A stretch of DNA of 64,000 nucleotides from CAZDDB01 sp963843285 (lineage in GTDB: Bacteria; Acidobacteriota; HRBIN11; JAKEFK01). The DNA is taken from positions 62,001 through 126,000 of the forward strand of contig CAWJJO010000010.1 of the NCBI GenBank assembly GCA_963843285.1. The letters run 5' to 3'. The notes beneath the pieces are model-generated. The model was not told the DNA's origin, searched no databases, and saw nothing but the letters and a program-made list of their open reading frames with translations. This document shows, in pieces, positions 8,392 to 15,408 of the stretch. The position numbers and the translations under genes are program-made. Within the stretch, counting starts at the first letter, position 1, and every line of letters begins with the position of its first letter.

Positions 8392-8802
8392 TTGGGACCG
8401 CCAAAGTGGATAGGCCCGTGCAGTAGGATTGAGGCACTGAGGAATTTTGCGTGTCACCAGTCCTTCCCCTTACTTGATGCTGAGGCAGTAAAGGGTCATT
8501 TGCAGGGCCATTACACGATTGGGACTTATGCTATCCGCGAGGATGACACATGTACTTTTCTAGCTGCTGATTTTGATGGGGATGGATGGCAAGGAGACAT
8601 TCAGGCCTACAGGGCGGCGGCTCGAACATTTGGCATTGAGGTTCATATTGAGCGATCGCGATCCGGAAATGGCGCACACGCCTGGATTTTTTTTTCGCAT
8701 CCCGTTGCTGCAACGCTTGCGCGACGACTCGGCACAATGATTGTGGCCCGCGCGACGCTGAATCGCAACCGCAACGTTTCTATTGTTCTCTTTCATATTT
8801 GA
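8392..8802 (+). pseudogene. TOTE-type archaeo-eukaryotic primase fragment
   Basis: The central part reads EAVKGHLQGHYTIGTYAI, DDTCTFLAADFDG and then RSRSGNGAHAWIFFSHPV and ARRLGTMIVARA. This is the catalytic core of the AEP primase that fronts TOTE-type conflict proteins: DFDG gives the metal acids and the GNGAHAW block the conserved His. Those proteins are close to 1000 residues with helicase and nuclease parts. Here only about 120 residues remain, and similarity stops near 8755. The fragment is a remnant, presumably of a mobile or defence gene. The stretch 8803-8918 holds no gene I recognise. Confidence 0.65.
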
Positions 8803-8918
8803 CTTCCTATTTCGGATCTCACTGTGAAAGACGTTGGAATTAGAAAAAGACGCAAAATCTTTTAAGAAACCAAGCGACTGTTGTGGTTGCTGGAATTCAT
8901 ATGCAAACAAACCCATAC

Positions 8919-8950
8919 TTGACTCTGTACCATGCTACAGGGTTTATATT
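8919..8950 (+). promoter_or_regulatory. MerR-type promoter/operator
   Basis: TTGACT (8919-8924) and TATATT (8945-8950) are 20 bp apart, longer than the usual 17, and the spacer contains the inverted repeat CTGTA-N6-TACAG. Overlong spacing with a dyad between the boxes is the signature of promoters that MerR-family proteins untwist. It directly precedes the merR-like gene, so the operon should be autoregulated and metal-induced. Confidence 0.75.
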
Positions 8951-8967
8951 TGGTTTGGAGGGTCGAG

Positions 8968-9387
8968 ATGGAGCCACTTAGGATCGGAGAACTCGCGAAA
9001 AAGGCAAACGTTCATATCGAAACGTTACGCTTTTATGAACGGAGAGGACTGCTCCGTGCCACAAAAAGAACCGAAAGCGGTTACCGCCTTTACGGCCATG
9101 ACGATATCGCCCGAGTTCGATTTATCAAAGAAGCGCAAAAACTCGGATTTTCACTCAAAGAAGTCACCGAACTATTGCAATTGAAACTGGATCGAAAAAG
9201 CAAATGCGCTGATGTAGAAAAGCGAGTCAAAGTCAAGATTGAAGAAATTAATAACAAAATTAAGACCCTGCAGAGGATGCACACTGTGCTCCAGGATCTT
9301 GCAAAGAATTGCCGAGGCGCGGTTCCTTCGAGTGAATGTGCAATTTTGAAAGCCTTCGAGTATCCATCTTCAGGGTCGCGATTATGA
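8968..9387 (+). CDS. merR: MerR-family Hg(II)-type regulator
   Basis: 139 residues from the ATG at 8968, which has GGAGGG just upstream. An earlier in-frame ATG at 8932 lies inside the promoter and was rejected. The N-terminus is a MerR winged helix (IGELAKKANVHIETLRFYER, then GYRLYGHDD), followed by a long dimerisation helix. Three Cys sit where Tn501 MerR binds mercury: one in KSKCADV and a pair in NCRGAVPSSEC, eight residues apart. This points to mercury rather than copper or zinc as the ligand. The stop overlaps the start of merT by ATGA. Confidence 0.88.
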   Translation: MEPLRIGELAKKANVHIETLRFYERRGLLRATKRTESGYRLYGHDDIARVRFIKEAQKLGFSLKEVTELLQLKLDRKSKCADVEKRVKVKIEEINNKIKTLQRMHTVLQDLAKNCRGAVPSSECAILKAFEYPSSGSRL

Positions 9388-9755
9388 AGAACCGGATGGC
9401 GAAGGCCGGTATTGTGGGCGCTGTCGCCAGCGCTCTTTTTGGATCGGGAATCATGTTGGCGATCTCTTGCTGTGCCGGTCCGCTCGTTTTCCTTGGGATT
9501 GGATTAGGTTGGGCAGGACTTGCAAAGTTTCAGGCACTGGCTGCATATCGATGGATCTTTTTTTCGCTGTGTGGAGTCTTCCTGGCAATCTCATTTTATA
9601 AGCTGTACTTCTCTAAGAACGCTTGCGATATCTCTTGCGCTGGTCTTGAACAAAGAAATATCCGTTATCAGCGCATCGCTCTCTGGATATCTGTTGTTGT
9701 AATCGTTTGTAGCTTGCTCTTCCCGATTCTCTATGAACGATATCTTACGAGGTGA
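9384..9755 (+). CDS. merT: MerT-like mercuric ion transporter
   Basis: 123 residues with three predicted membrane helices. The first helix carries the vicinal Cys pair in LAISCCAGPLVFLGIGLGW, the hallmark of MerT. A second pair, ACDISC, lies in the loop after helix 2. MerT moves Hg(II) across the inner membrane. No periplasmic MerP and no MerA reductase are visible in the window, so imported metal must be handled by other proteins, perhaps the two genes that follow. Start overlaps the merR stop (ATGA). Confidence 0.85.
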   Translation: MKNRMAKAGIVGAVASALFGSGIMLAISCCAGPLVFLGIGLGWAGLAKFQALAAYRWIFFSLCGVFLAISFYKLYFSKNACDISCAGLEQRNIRYQRIALWISVVVIVCSLLFPILYERYLTR

Positions 9756-9760
9756 GAATT

Positions 9761-10319
9761 ATGAAGCAGTTTTTGATCCTGATCCTTTTCGTATTCTGTA
9801 TTGGTTCGGTGAAGGCTTTCGGAGAAGAATCCTTGAAAGACTTGAAAACGCTTGACGAACTCCAAAAACAATTCAATTCGGATGCCGGAAAAGTTCGGCT
9901 GGTTGCTCTTCTTTCACCCACTTGACCAATGTGCCGTCGGGGGTACTCCGACATGCAGACAACGCTTAAAAACGTGAAAGATGCCGACGTAGTTGCTTGC
10001 CTGATTTGGCTTCCCTGTACTAAGGTCTGATTCTAAGGAGGAAGCTGTAGCCCGCGTTTCGGAGTTTGCCGATCCGCGCATCCATAATTACTGGGATGAA
10101 GTTCGGCTCACCGGTGACGCCTGGCAAAACCGTTTGGGCCTTCCTTCTTTTGCGTGGGATGTTTATTTTCTATTTGATCGTTCTGTCTCCTGGCAGAAAG
10201 ACGTTCCCCAACCGACTTTTTGGATGCATCAACTGAGTCGCGCGATGGATAAGGGACCTTTCCTGGATCAAAAAGAGTTCGAGTCTAGATTGAAAACGAT
10301 GGTGGTAAATAAGAAATGA
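9761..10319 (+). pseudogene. Thioredoxin-like protein with in-frame TGA at the CxxC (selenoprotein candidate), plus one frameshift
   Basis: From ATG 9761 (GAGGTGAG upstream) the frame gives a signal peptide (MKQFLILILFVFCIGSVKA), then KVRLVALLSPT, a TGA at 9923-9925, and PMCRRGYSDMQ. In related thioredoxin-fold proteins this place reads SPTCPxCRxG, so TGA replaces the first active-site Cys and would give U55-P-M-C58. A hairpin at 9936-9952 fits a bacterial SECIS. A second problem follows: after WLP (near 10015) the frame must shift by one base to reach LRSDSKEEAVARVSEFADP and the family's usual ending (WDVYFLFD, FWMHQL). One extra T there explains it. The end overlaps the next gene by ATGA. 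The two readings are a selenoprotein with an indel error, or a decaying gene. Confidence 0.6.
9936..9952 (+). promoter_or_regulatory. Candidate bacterial SECIS hairpin
   Basis: GTCGGG (9936-9941) pairs with TCCGAC (9947-9952), the innermost pair being G-U, and the loop is GGTAC. The loop starts 16 nt after the TGA and opens with GG, within the range usually given for bacterial SECIS elements. Not proven without an energy fold and comparison to homologues. Confidence 0.45.
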
Positions 10320-10822
10320 GCTTCAAAGATGACAAATCCATATGTCCACTTTGTGGGCAAAAAGGAAGGAGTGTTCAGTCGCTCACTCTGCGTTCGCTCC
10401 TTCAAGAGCAATCGTTGCCTTTTATTCAAGACGATGAATATTTTTTCTGTGTAAACGCCGATTGCGACGGTGTCTATTTCTCCGCCTCGAAGGATTCCGT
10501 TTTTCGAAAAGACCAAGTAAAAATTCGTATTGGCCTGAAAGAGAAGCACGCTCCCAGGCCGTTGTGCTATTGCTTTGGCCACACGATAGAGGACGTTCAT
10601 CTCGATATCCTCAAAACAGGCACAAGCAATGTTGAGAAAGATATATCCGATAAAATCAAGGCCGGCCTCTGTCACTGCGAGGATGCAAACCCGGAGGGCA
10701 GATGCTGTCTTGGAAATGTAGCTATTGCTGTTCAAGAAGCATTTCGAATCTATAACATGGCCAAGAACGAGAAATCCATTCCGCAAAAGACAGCAAGCGA
10801 CTGTTGCAGATTTCCCCGATGA
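10316..10822 (+). CDS. CopZ N-domain-like Cys-rich metal/iron-sulfur protein
   Basis: 168 residues with many Cys in ordered groups: CPLC at residues 10-13, FFCVNADCDGVYFS in the middle, then LCYCFGHT, and finally LCHCEDANPEGRCCLG. The layout resembles the N-terminal domain of Archaeoglobus CopZ, which holds a zinc site and a [2Fe-2S] cluster, without the C-terminal HMA domain. Such proteins are thought to reduce or carry soft metals. It is the last gene of the merR operon, coupled to the thioredoxin-like gene by an ATGA overlap, so a role in receiving metal imported by MerT is a reasonable inference. A truncated sigma gene on the other strand overlaps its end. Confidence 0.75.
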   Translation: MSFKDDKSICPLCGQKGRSVQSLTLRSLLQEQSLPFIQDDEYFFCVNADCDGVYFSASKDSVFRKDQVKIRIGLKEKHAPRPLCYCFGHTIEDVHLDILKTGTSNVEKDISDKIKAGLCHCEDANPEGRCCLGNVAIAVQEAFRIYNMAKNEKSIPQKTASDCCRFPR

Positions 10823-11142
10823 ACAAGCGGAACCGGTGTTTCTGTTCGATCGTGGGTTCCCGATTGATCGGGCGAAATCAGATCCTCCCGTGGTTCTAGA
10901 GTCTCGCGTCGTTTTCGAAATGAATCGATGATAACGTTCCGTGCAATTCGGTAAATCCATGGAGCAAGTTTTTCTGTTTGTTTCAGGGATCCGATCTGAT
11001 TGTGAATCCTCAAAAAGATATCGTGTAACAAATCTTCGGTTGAAGATCTGTCGGGCGCACGTTTTGAAATGAAAGCCTTTAACGGCTCACGGAATTCCGT
11101 ATAGAGCTTTTCAATATCAACCTGGCTGTTCTGGCCGATCAA
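10750..11142 (-). pseudogene. ECF sigma factor (SigZ-like), lacking region 4
   Basis: The first 90 residues are sigma-70 region 2: YTEFREPLKAFISKRAPD, EDLLHDIFLRIHNQI, then KLAPWIYRIARNVIIDSFRK. Region 4, which binds the -35 box, is absent. After LISPDQ (near 10870) the frame runs into sequence antisense to the CopZ-like gene and loses all similarity. A full protein would be around 180 residues. The gene was probably cut when the mer operon and this segment were joined. Confidence 0.75.
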
Positions 11143-11160
11143 CTGCAGCGCAGTGTCAAA

Positions 11161-11331
11161 TTACAGGTAATAGGCGGCCTTCTTTTCTTTCTTGAATTTT
11201 GGATCTATTTGCTCCTTTATCAGTCGTATAACTCTGACGACCGGCGGCTGGCGCAATGGGCCATTGTAGGCACAACAGCAGTCCTGATTGCTGCTATATA
11301 TTTCTTCTTTGTGCGGCACGCCAAAGAATGA
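11161..11331 (+). other. Open frame with two membrane helices (gene tail?)
   Basis: An open frame reads VIGGLLFFLEFWIYLLLYQS, a short polar loop with DDRRLAQW, and a second helix ending FFFVRHAKE before a TGA. No convincing start codon precedes it. It may be the C-terminus of a membrane protein whose front was lost between the sigma fragment and arsR. Confidence 0.3.
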
Positions 11332-11341
11332 CCGTCTAAAA

Positions 11342-11376
11342 TTGACAATGATATCGATTCATTTAAAATTATCGAT
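11342..11376 (+). promoter_or_regulatory. arsR promoter with palindromic ArsR-type operator
   Basis: TTGACA (11342-11347) and TAAAAT (11364-11369) are 16 bp apart. The palindrome ATATCGAT-N12-ATCGATAT covers the spacer, the -10 box and the start codon region (to about 11378). Repressor bound there would block polymerase. The -10 ends seven bases before the ATG, so arsR is probably leaderless. Confidence 0.75.
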
Positions 11377-11688
11377 ATGAGAGAGAAGTTCGAGGATCTG
11401 GAAATAGTGTTTAAGGCATTGGGGGATTCTACCAGACTACGGATATTAGACTTGTTAAAACGCCCTGGGAGAAGCGCCTGCGATCTGGTTGAACGTAGTG
11501 AAAAGGGAATGTGCGCGTGCGATATCCAGGATGAGATTGGTTTGTCTCAGGCTGCGATCTCTCACCATATGGGGCTTTTGAAAAGAGCAAAATTGATCCA
11601 TTCGGAGAAAAGAGGCCGGTGGATGTTCTATTGGAGAAATGAGGCCATGATTGCCAATTTAGCGGAGAAATTGGCGAAGACCGTATAG
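11377..11688 (+). CDS. arsR: ArsR/SmtB-family repressor
   Basis: 103 residues, a complete winged-helix ArsR: FKALGDSTRLRILDLLKRPG, then GMCACDIQDEIGLSQAAISH with the recognition helix, and the beta-wing HSEKRGRWMFYW. The Cys pair CxC at the start of the DNA-binding domain is where classical ArsR proteins bind As(III) and leave the DNA. The start ATG lies inside the operator palindrome. It heads an ars operon with two reductases and an efflux pump. Confidence 0.9.
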   Translation: MREKFEDLEIVFKALGDSTRLRILDLLKRPGRSACDLVERSEKGMCACDIQDEIGLSQAAISHHMGLLKRAKLIHSEKRGRWMFYWRNEAMIANLAEKLAKTV

Positions 11689-11724
11689 CTTTTTTGCCGA
11701 TGTTATATCGAGATATGTAAATAT

Positions 11725-12177
11725 ATGAATGAAAGAATAGACGCGAAACGAAAGAGAGTTTTGTTTCTATGCACGCACAACTCCTCGAGAAGTCAGATAG
11801 CCGAAGCGCTGCTACGGGAAAAAGCCGGCGATCGATTTGAGGTACTCAGCGCAGGAACTGATCCAACTGAGTTGCATCCCTTTGCTGTGTTGGTTATGAA
11901 CGAAATCGGTATCGATGTTTCAGCTCAGGAATCGAAGCACATCCGTGACTATTTCAGACAACCATTCGATTGGGTGATTACGGTCTGTGATCGGGCCCGC
12001 GAAAAATGCCCGATCTATCCTCTCGCTACCTGGCTCCATTGGAGCATCATGGACCCAGAAAGCCTTGCCGATTTTAGATCTGCGCGTGATGAGCTCGCAA
12101 GAAGGATCACTGCATTCATTGAAGGAACATATATTCAGGATGGCGCCGGAATCGGGGGCCGGGAGTTCAAAAGATGA
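11725..12177 (+). CDS. arsC: Arsenate reductase, thioredoxin-coupled LMW-phosphatase type (copy 1)
   Basis: 150 residues. The active loop is VLFLCTHNSSRSQIAEALLR (C-x5-R), and the resolving pair lies in VITVCDRAREKCP. WLHWSIMDPE gives the conserved Asp-Pro. The enzyme reduces As(V) to As(III) through a Cys cascade. It follows arsR and overlaps the transporter start by four bases (ATGA at 12174). The C-terminal 15 residues are Gly-rich and unlike the family. Confidence 0.88.
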   Translation: MNERIDAKRKRVLFLCTHNSSRSQIAEALLREKAGDRFEVLSAGTDPTELHPFAVLVMNEIGIDVSAQESKHIRDYFRQPFDWVITVCDRAREKCPIYPLATWLHWSIMDPESLADFRSARDELARRITAFIEGTYIQDGAGIGGREFKR

Positions 12178-13302
12178 AAGTAGTAGCCCTCAAGACCAGT
12201 GATTCGGCTCACAAAGTTCTTTCGCAACCTGCTTCCAAGAAAATCGGTTTTTTTGAAAAGTATCTGACCGTTTGGGTTCTTTTGTGCATGATTTTGGGAG
12301 TGCTGTTAGGACGGATCGCTCCCGGCATGACAAACATGTTACGAGGTGCGGAACTTGGATCTGGAAGCCAAATCAACCTCCCGATTACCATCTTAATCTG
12401 GTTGATGATTTATCCGATGATGCTGAAGATTGAATTCAGCAGCCTCAAAGGAGTTGGGAAAAAACCGAAAGGGCTTTTCATTACACTTTTTGTGAATTGG
12501 ATGGTAAAGCCATTCTCCATGGCGCTGATTGCGTGGATTTTTTTCAAGATTCTTTTTCATGACATGATCGGTGAGTCGCTCGCCAATCAGTATATTGCCG
12601 GCGCCATTATCCTTGCCGCGGCGCCGTGTACTGCAATGGTTTTTGTCTGGTCCTATCTGACGGACGGCGATCCCGCTTATACGCTGGTCCAGGTTTCTGT
12701 AAACGATCTGCTGATGCTCGTTCTTTTTGCTCCCGATCGTTTCAGTTCTCGTGAGCGGAGCAAGCAATCTTACGGTACCATTCCGAGTGCTCCTGTACAG
12801 TGTCGTTGCTTTTATCGTGATTCCTCTTGTGCTTGGTGCTCTCTCACGAACAATCTTGATTCGAAGAAAAGGTAAGCATTGGTTCGAAACTGTTTTTCTC
12901 CCTTTCTTTCATCCCGTCACGATCATTGCTCTTCTGCTTACGCTGGTTCTCATCTTCGCGTTTCAGTCTGAGAATCTGACGACCCGATGGTTTCATGTGC
13001 TTTTGATTTCGATTCCATTGGTGATTCAGGTTTATTTCAACTCCTCGCTTACCTATGGATTGATGAAGTTGTTGAAGGTTGAATACGAAATCGCCGCGCC
13101 GGGCGCTTTGATTGGGGCGAGCAATTTCTTCGAGCTTGCCGTTGCCACAGCGATTGCTTTATTCGGCCCAACCTCAGGCGCTGCGCTCGCAACGGTGGTC
13201 GGGGTGCTGGTGGAAGTGCCCGTCATGCTTTCGGTCTGCAGAGTTTGTAATCGAACTCGCCATTGGTTTCCGAAACGATCTGAGGTCGGTCAAGAAATAT
13301 GA
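12174..13302 (+). pseudogene. arsB: ACR3-type arsenite efflux permease, one frameshift
   Basis: Ten membrane helices typical of ACR3 (BASS fold) are present in two frames. Frame 1 carries YPMMLKIEFSSLKGVGKKPK, NWMVKPFSMALIAW and LAAAPCTAMVFVWSYLTDGD with the essential Cys of ACR3. Frame 2 carries VYFNSSLTYGLMKLL and GASNFFELAVATAIALFGP. The switch is at the CCC of 12732-12734, where one extra C turns FAPIVSV into a false reading. The protein is otherwise colinear and well kept, which favours a recent loss or an indel error. ATGA overlaps on both sides tie it to arsC genes. Confidence 0.85.
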
Positions 13303-13700
13303 ACAAAAGGATTTTGATTCTGTGCACCGGCAATTCCGCTCGGAGCCAGATGGCTGAAGGATTGTTTCGCGCGAAGGCTCCGGAATCAGTTGAGGTTTAT
13401 AGCGCCGGAACCAATCCTAAAGGCTTGAATCCGCTGGCTGTGCAGGCGATGAAAGAGTTGAACATCGATATTTCCGGACATCAATCGAAAGATGTCTCGA
13501 TCTTCGATGGCCAACACTTCGATCTGGTTATAACAGTTTGCGACAACGCAAAAGAAAGCTGCCCGGTCTTTCCTGGAGCTCAAGCTCTGCACTGGAGCAC
13601 TCCGGATCCCGAAGACCTCGAATCTTTTCGAAACATCAGAGACAGTCTTTCGAATCGTATCGATGATTTCCTGGTTTCTTTCAAGCTGGAGAATTCGTGA
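13299..13700 (+). CDS. arsC: Arsenate reductase, LMW-phosphatase type (copy 2)
   Basis: 133 residues. ILILCTGNSARSQMAEGLFR holds the nucleophilic Cys and Arg, VITVCDNAKESCPVFPG the resolving Cys pair, and HWSTPDPED the acid. It differs clearly from copy 1, so it is not a recent duplicate. Start overlaps the transporter stop (ATGA), and its stop overlaps a GTG of a tiny downstream frame. Confidence 0.9.
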   Translation: MNKRILILCTGNSARSQMAEGLFRAKAPESVEVYSAGTNPKGLNPLAVQAMKELNIDISGHQSKDVSIFDGQHFDLVITVCDNAKESCPVFPGAQALHWSTPDPEDLESFRNIRDSLSNRIDDFLVSFKLENS

Positions 13701-13852
13701 ATCCAAGCCAACGCGAACGCTTGATTTGGGGCTGGCTCCGACTCTTTCTATCGTGGATACAGGTCACATTGGCAACAGCAGGGTTCATTCGTCACCGCTT
13801 AGAGACTCAAAATCTGTTGATGAAGCTAATTTTTGAAGAACTGTTTCCGTGA
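13697..13852 (+). CDS. 51-residue possible membrane peptide at the end of the ars operon
   Basis: A GTG start overlaps the stop of arsC copy 2 (GTGA) and the frame ends at a TGA at 13850-13852. It begins NPSQRERLIWGWLRLFLSWI, contains one amphipathic or membrane helix, and ends KLIFEELFP. I know no family. The coupling to arsC is the only evidence that it is translated. Confidence 0.45.
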   Translation: MNPSQRERLIWGWLRLFLSWIQVTLATAGFIRHRLETQNLLMKLIFEELFP

Positions 13853-13871
13853 ATTCGCTGTGAAGAGCTTT

Positions 13872-13939
13872 ATCAATGCTGTTTGTGGTGTTCTGGAAAT
13901 TCATTTTCCCTCGAAAAGAAAACACCCTCCGGAAAAAAG
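13872..13939 (-). repeat. Second copy of the serine-recombinase gene tail
   Basis: This stretch is nearly identical to 576-641, in the same orientation. On the minus strand it reads FPEGVFFSRENEF against FPEDVSFSRENGF in the recombinase remnant. Only about 68 bp survive. It lies at the junction between the ars operon and pyrophosphatase, so it may mark the right edge of a larger element or an independent insertion. Confidence 0.8.
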
Positions 13940-13959
13940 AATTCAAATATAATGCGATT

Positions 13960-14634
13960 ATGAACTACGAAAAAGAACTGGGAATGCTCTTCCGTGCTCA
14001 TCCATGGCACGGCGTATTCATTGGTCGAAATGCTCCTGAGGTTGTCACCTGTTACATTGAGATTGTTCCTACCGACACCATCAAATATGAGGTGGACAAG
14101 ATCAGCGGGATCTTGAAGGTAGATCGGCCGCAGAAATATTCCAACACCTGCCCCACCCTGTACGGATTTGTTCCCCAGACCTACTGCGGGGAGACTCACG
14201 GCGTTTTCACCAGTGAGCGAATCGGACGCGGCGGCATCGTAGGCGACGGCGATCCGCTCGACATTTGTATTCTCACCGAGAAGACGATCGCCCGCGGCGA
14301 TATACTTCTCCAGGCGATTCCAATCGGCGGACTGAGACTCGTGGATCGGAACCAGGCAGATGACAAGATCGTCGCCGTGCTGCAGGGAGATGCGATGTTC
14401 GGAGCTTACAAAAATATCGAAGATTGCCCGGACGGTCTGTTGGATCGTTTGCGCCACTATTTCCTCACCTACAAACAAGCGCCCAACGAACCGGAGTATC
14501 CAGTGGAAATCCCGCACATTTACGGAAAGGAAGAAGCCTATGAGGTTATCCGCTTCTGCCGGCAGGATTATCACGCACAATTTGCCGAAGTCGAAGAGAT
14601 GCTCCGCGTGATGCAGGCTCCCGGCTCACCCTGA
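13960..14634 (+). CDS. ppa: Family I inorganic pyrophosphatase
   Basis: 224 residues. The family I signature is present: GDGDPLDICIL with the metal-binding Asp residues, EIVPTDTIKYEVDK near the N-terminus, and YGFVPQTYCGE. It hydrolyses PPi in the cytosol and pulls biosynthetic reactions forward. The start at ATG 13960 avoids the recombinase-derived repeat that immediately precedes it. Any native promoter upstream may have been replaced. Convergent with the TPR gene. Confidence 0.9.
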   Translation: MNYEKELGMLFRAHPWHGVFIGRNAPEVVTCYIEIVPTDTIKYEVDKISGILKVDRPQKYSNTCPTLYGFVPQTYCGETHGVFTSERIGRGGIVGDGDPLDICILTEKTIARGDILLQAIPIGGLRLVDRNQADDKIVAVLQGDAMFGAYKNIEDCPDGLLDRLRHYFLTYKQAPNEPEYPVEIPHIYGKEEAYEVIRFCRQDYHAQFAEVEEMLRVMQAPGSP

Positions 14635-14711
14635 TGACGGCGCCTATTCCTCCCCGTACGTTCTGGCAGAGTTTGCGATGCCGGCTGCCAACAATCTAAG
14701 TTATAGCTACG

Positions 14712-15359
14712 TTAGCCCTTTAGCGAGCGCAGGATCTCCATGATCTTTTCGGCCTCGGGGCAGGTGGGGCAGAGCTTCACATAAATTTCGAAGTGGTGGA
14801 TGGTTTGATCGTACTGCTTGAGTTTGTAGTAAACCCAGCCTGTAAAGTAATGAGCCTCGGCGTCCGTGGGCCGGGCGTCCACAACCTTTTTAAAATGAGT
14901 GATGGCTTCGCTGAAATTATTGTTGTAGTACTGCGCCTTGGCAAGCTGATATTCGACATCCAGATCATCGGGTGATGACTCCAGAATTTTCTTGAGATCT
15001 ACCTCCGCCAGATCGTATTTCTTTAAAGCCATCTGAGCTTCAGCTCTACCGCGCAAAGCCTGTAAATAATCGTCCTTTCGCAATTTCAACGCGTCAGAAA
15101 AACTTTCAATGGAGGACTGATAATTCTCCAGTTTTAAATGGCACATTCCCAGAAAGTAGCTCGCCTCATCGGCCTTCTTCGGATTTTCTTTAATGACCTT
15201 CTTGAATAGCGGAATCGCCTCCTGATATTCACCTTTGTCATAAAGATCTTTCGCTTTCTTATATGGATTCGATTTTGGTTCGTCCTGCGCGCCTATCGCA
15301 GAGACAAACAGAATCAAGCTAAAAACAAACAAACTCACAATTATCCTTTTCATTTTCAA
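14712..15359 (-). CDS. Secreted TPR-repeat protein
   Basis: 215 residues with a signal peptide (MKMKRIIVSLFVFSLILFVS, then AIGAQ) followed by about five TPR motifs, e.g. AKDLYDKGEYQEAIPLFKKV and GWVYYKLKQYDQTIHHFEIY. TPR proteins are scaffolds. The gene follows the giant TamB-TamA gene after 49 bp on the same strand, with a family A repeat in between, so it may assist outer-membrane assembly. That role is inference. Confidence 0.8.
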   Translation of the reverse strand: MKMKRIIVSLFVFSLILFVSAIGAQDEPKSNPYKKAKDLYDKGEYQEAIPLFKKVIKENPKKADEASYFLGMCHLKLENYQSSIESFSDALKLRKDDYLQALRGRAEAQMALKKYDLAEVDLKKILESSPDDLDVEYQLAKAQYYNNNFSEAITHFKKVVDARPTDAEAHYFTGWVYYKLKQYDQTIHHFEIYVKLCPTCPEAEKIMEILRSLKG

Positions 15360-15362
15360 TCC

Positions 15363-15405
15363 TCCATGGATACCTCATGCAGGCGAGACGCCTGCGGTAA
15401 TCTGG
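15363..15405. repeat. Family A palindromic repeat unit
   Basis: CATGCAGGCGAGACGCCTGCGG is centred on the hairpin GCAGGCG-AGA-CGCCTGC in the gap between the two minus-strand genes. Confidence 0.7.
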
Positions 15406-15408
15406 TTT

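Noticed and set aside
8932..8967. Longer start for the merR-like gene
   Set aside because: That ATG falls between the -35 and -10 boxes of the promoter, so it cannot be in the transcript.
10268..10960. Long open frame of 230 codons on the minus strand
   Set aside because: It is antisense to the Cys-rich CopZ-like gene, which has ordered Cys motifs and an ATGA overlap; the minus reading has no domain and is a shadow.
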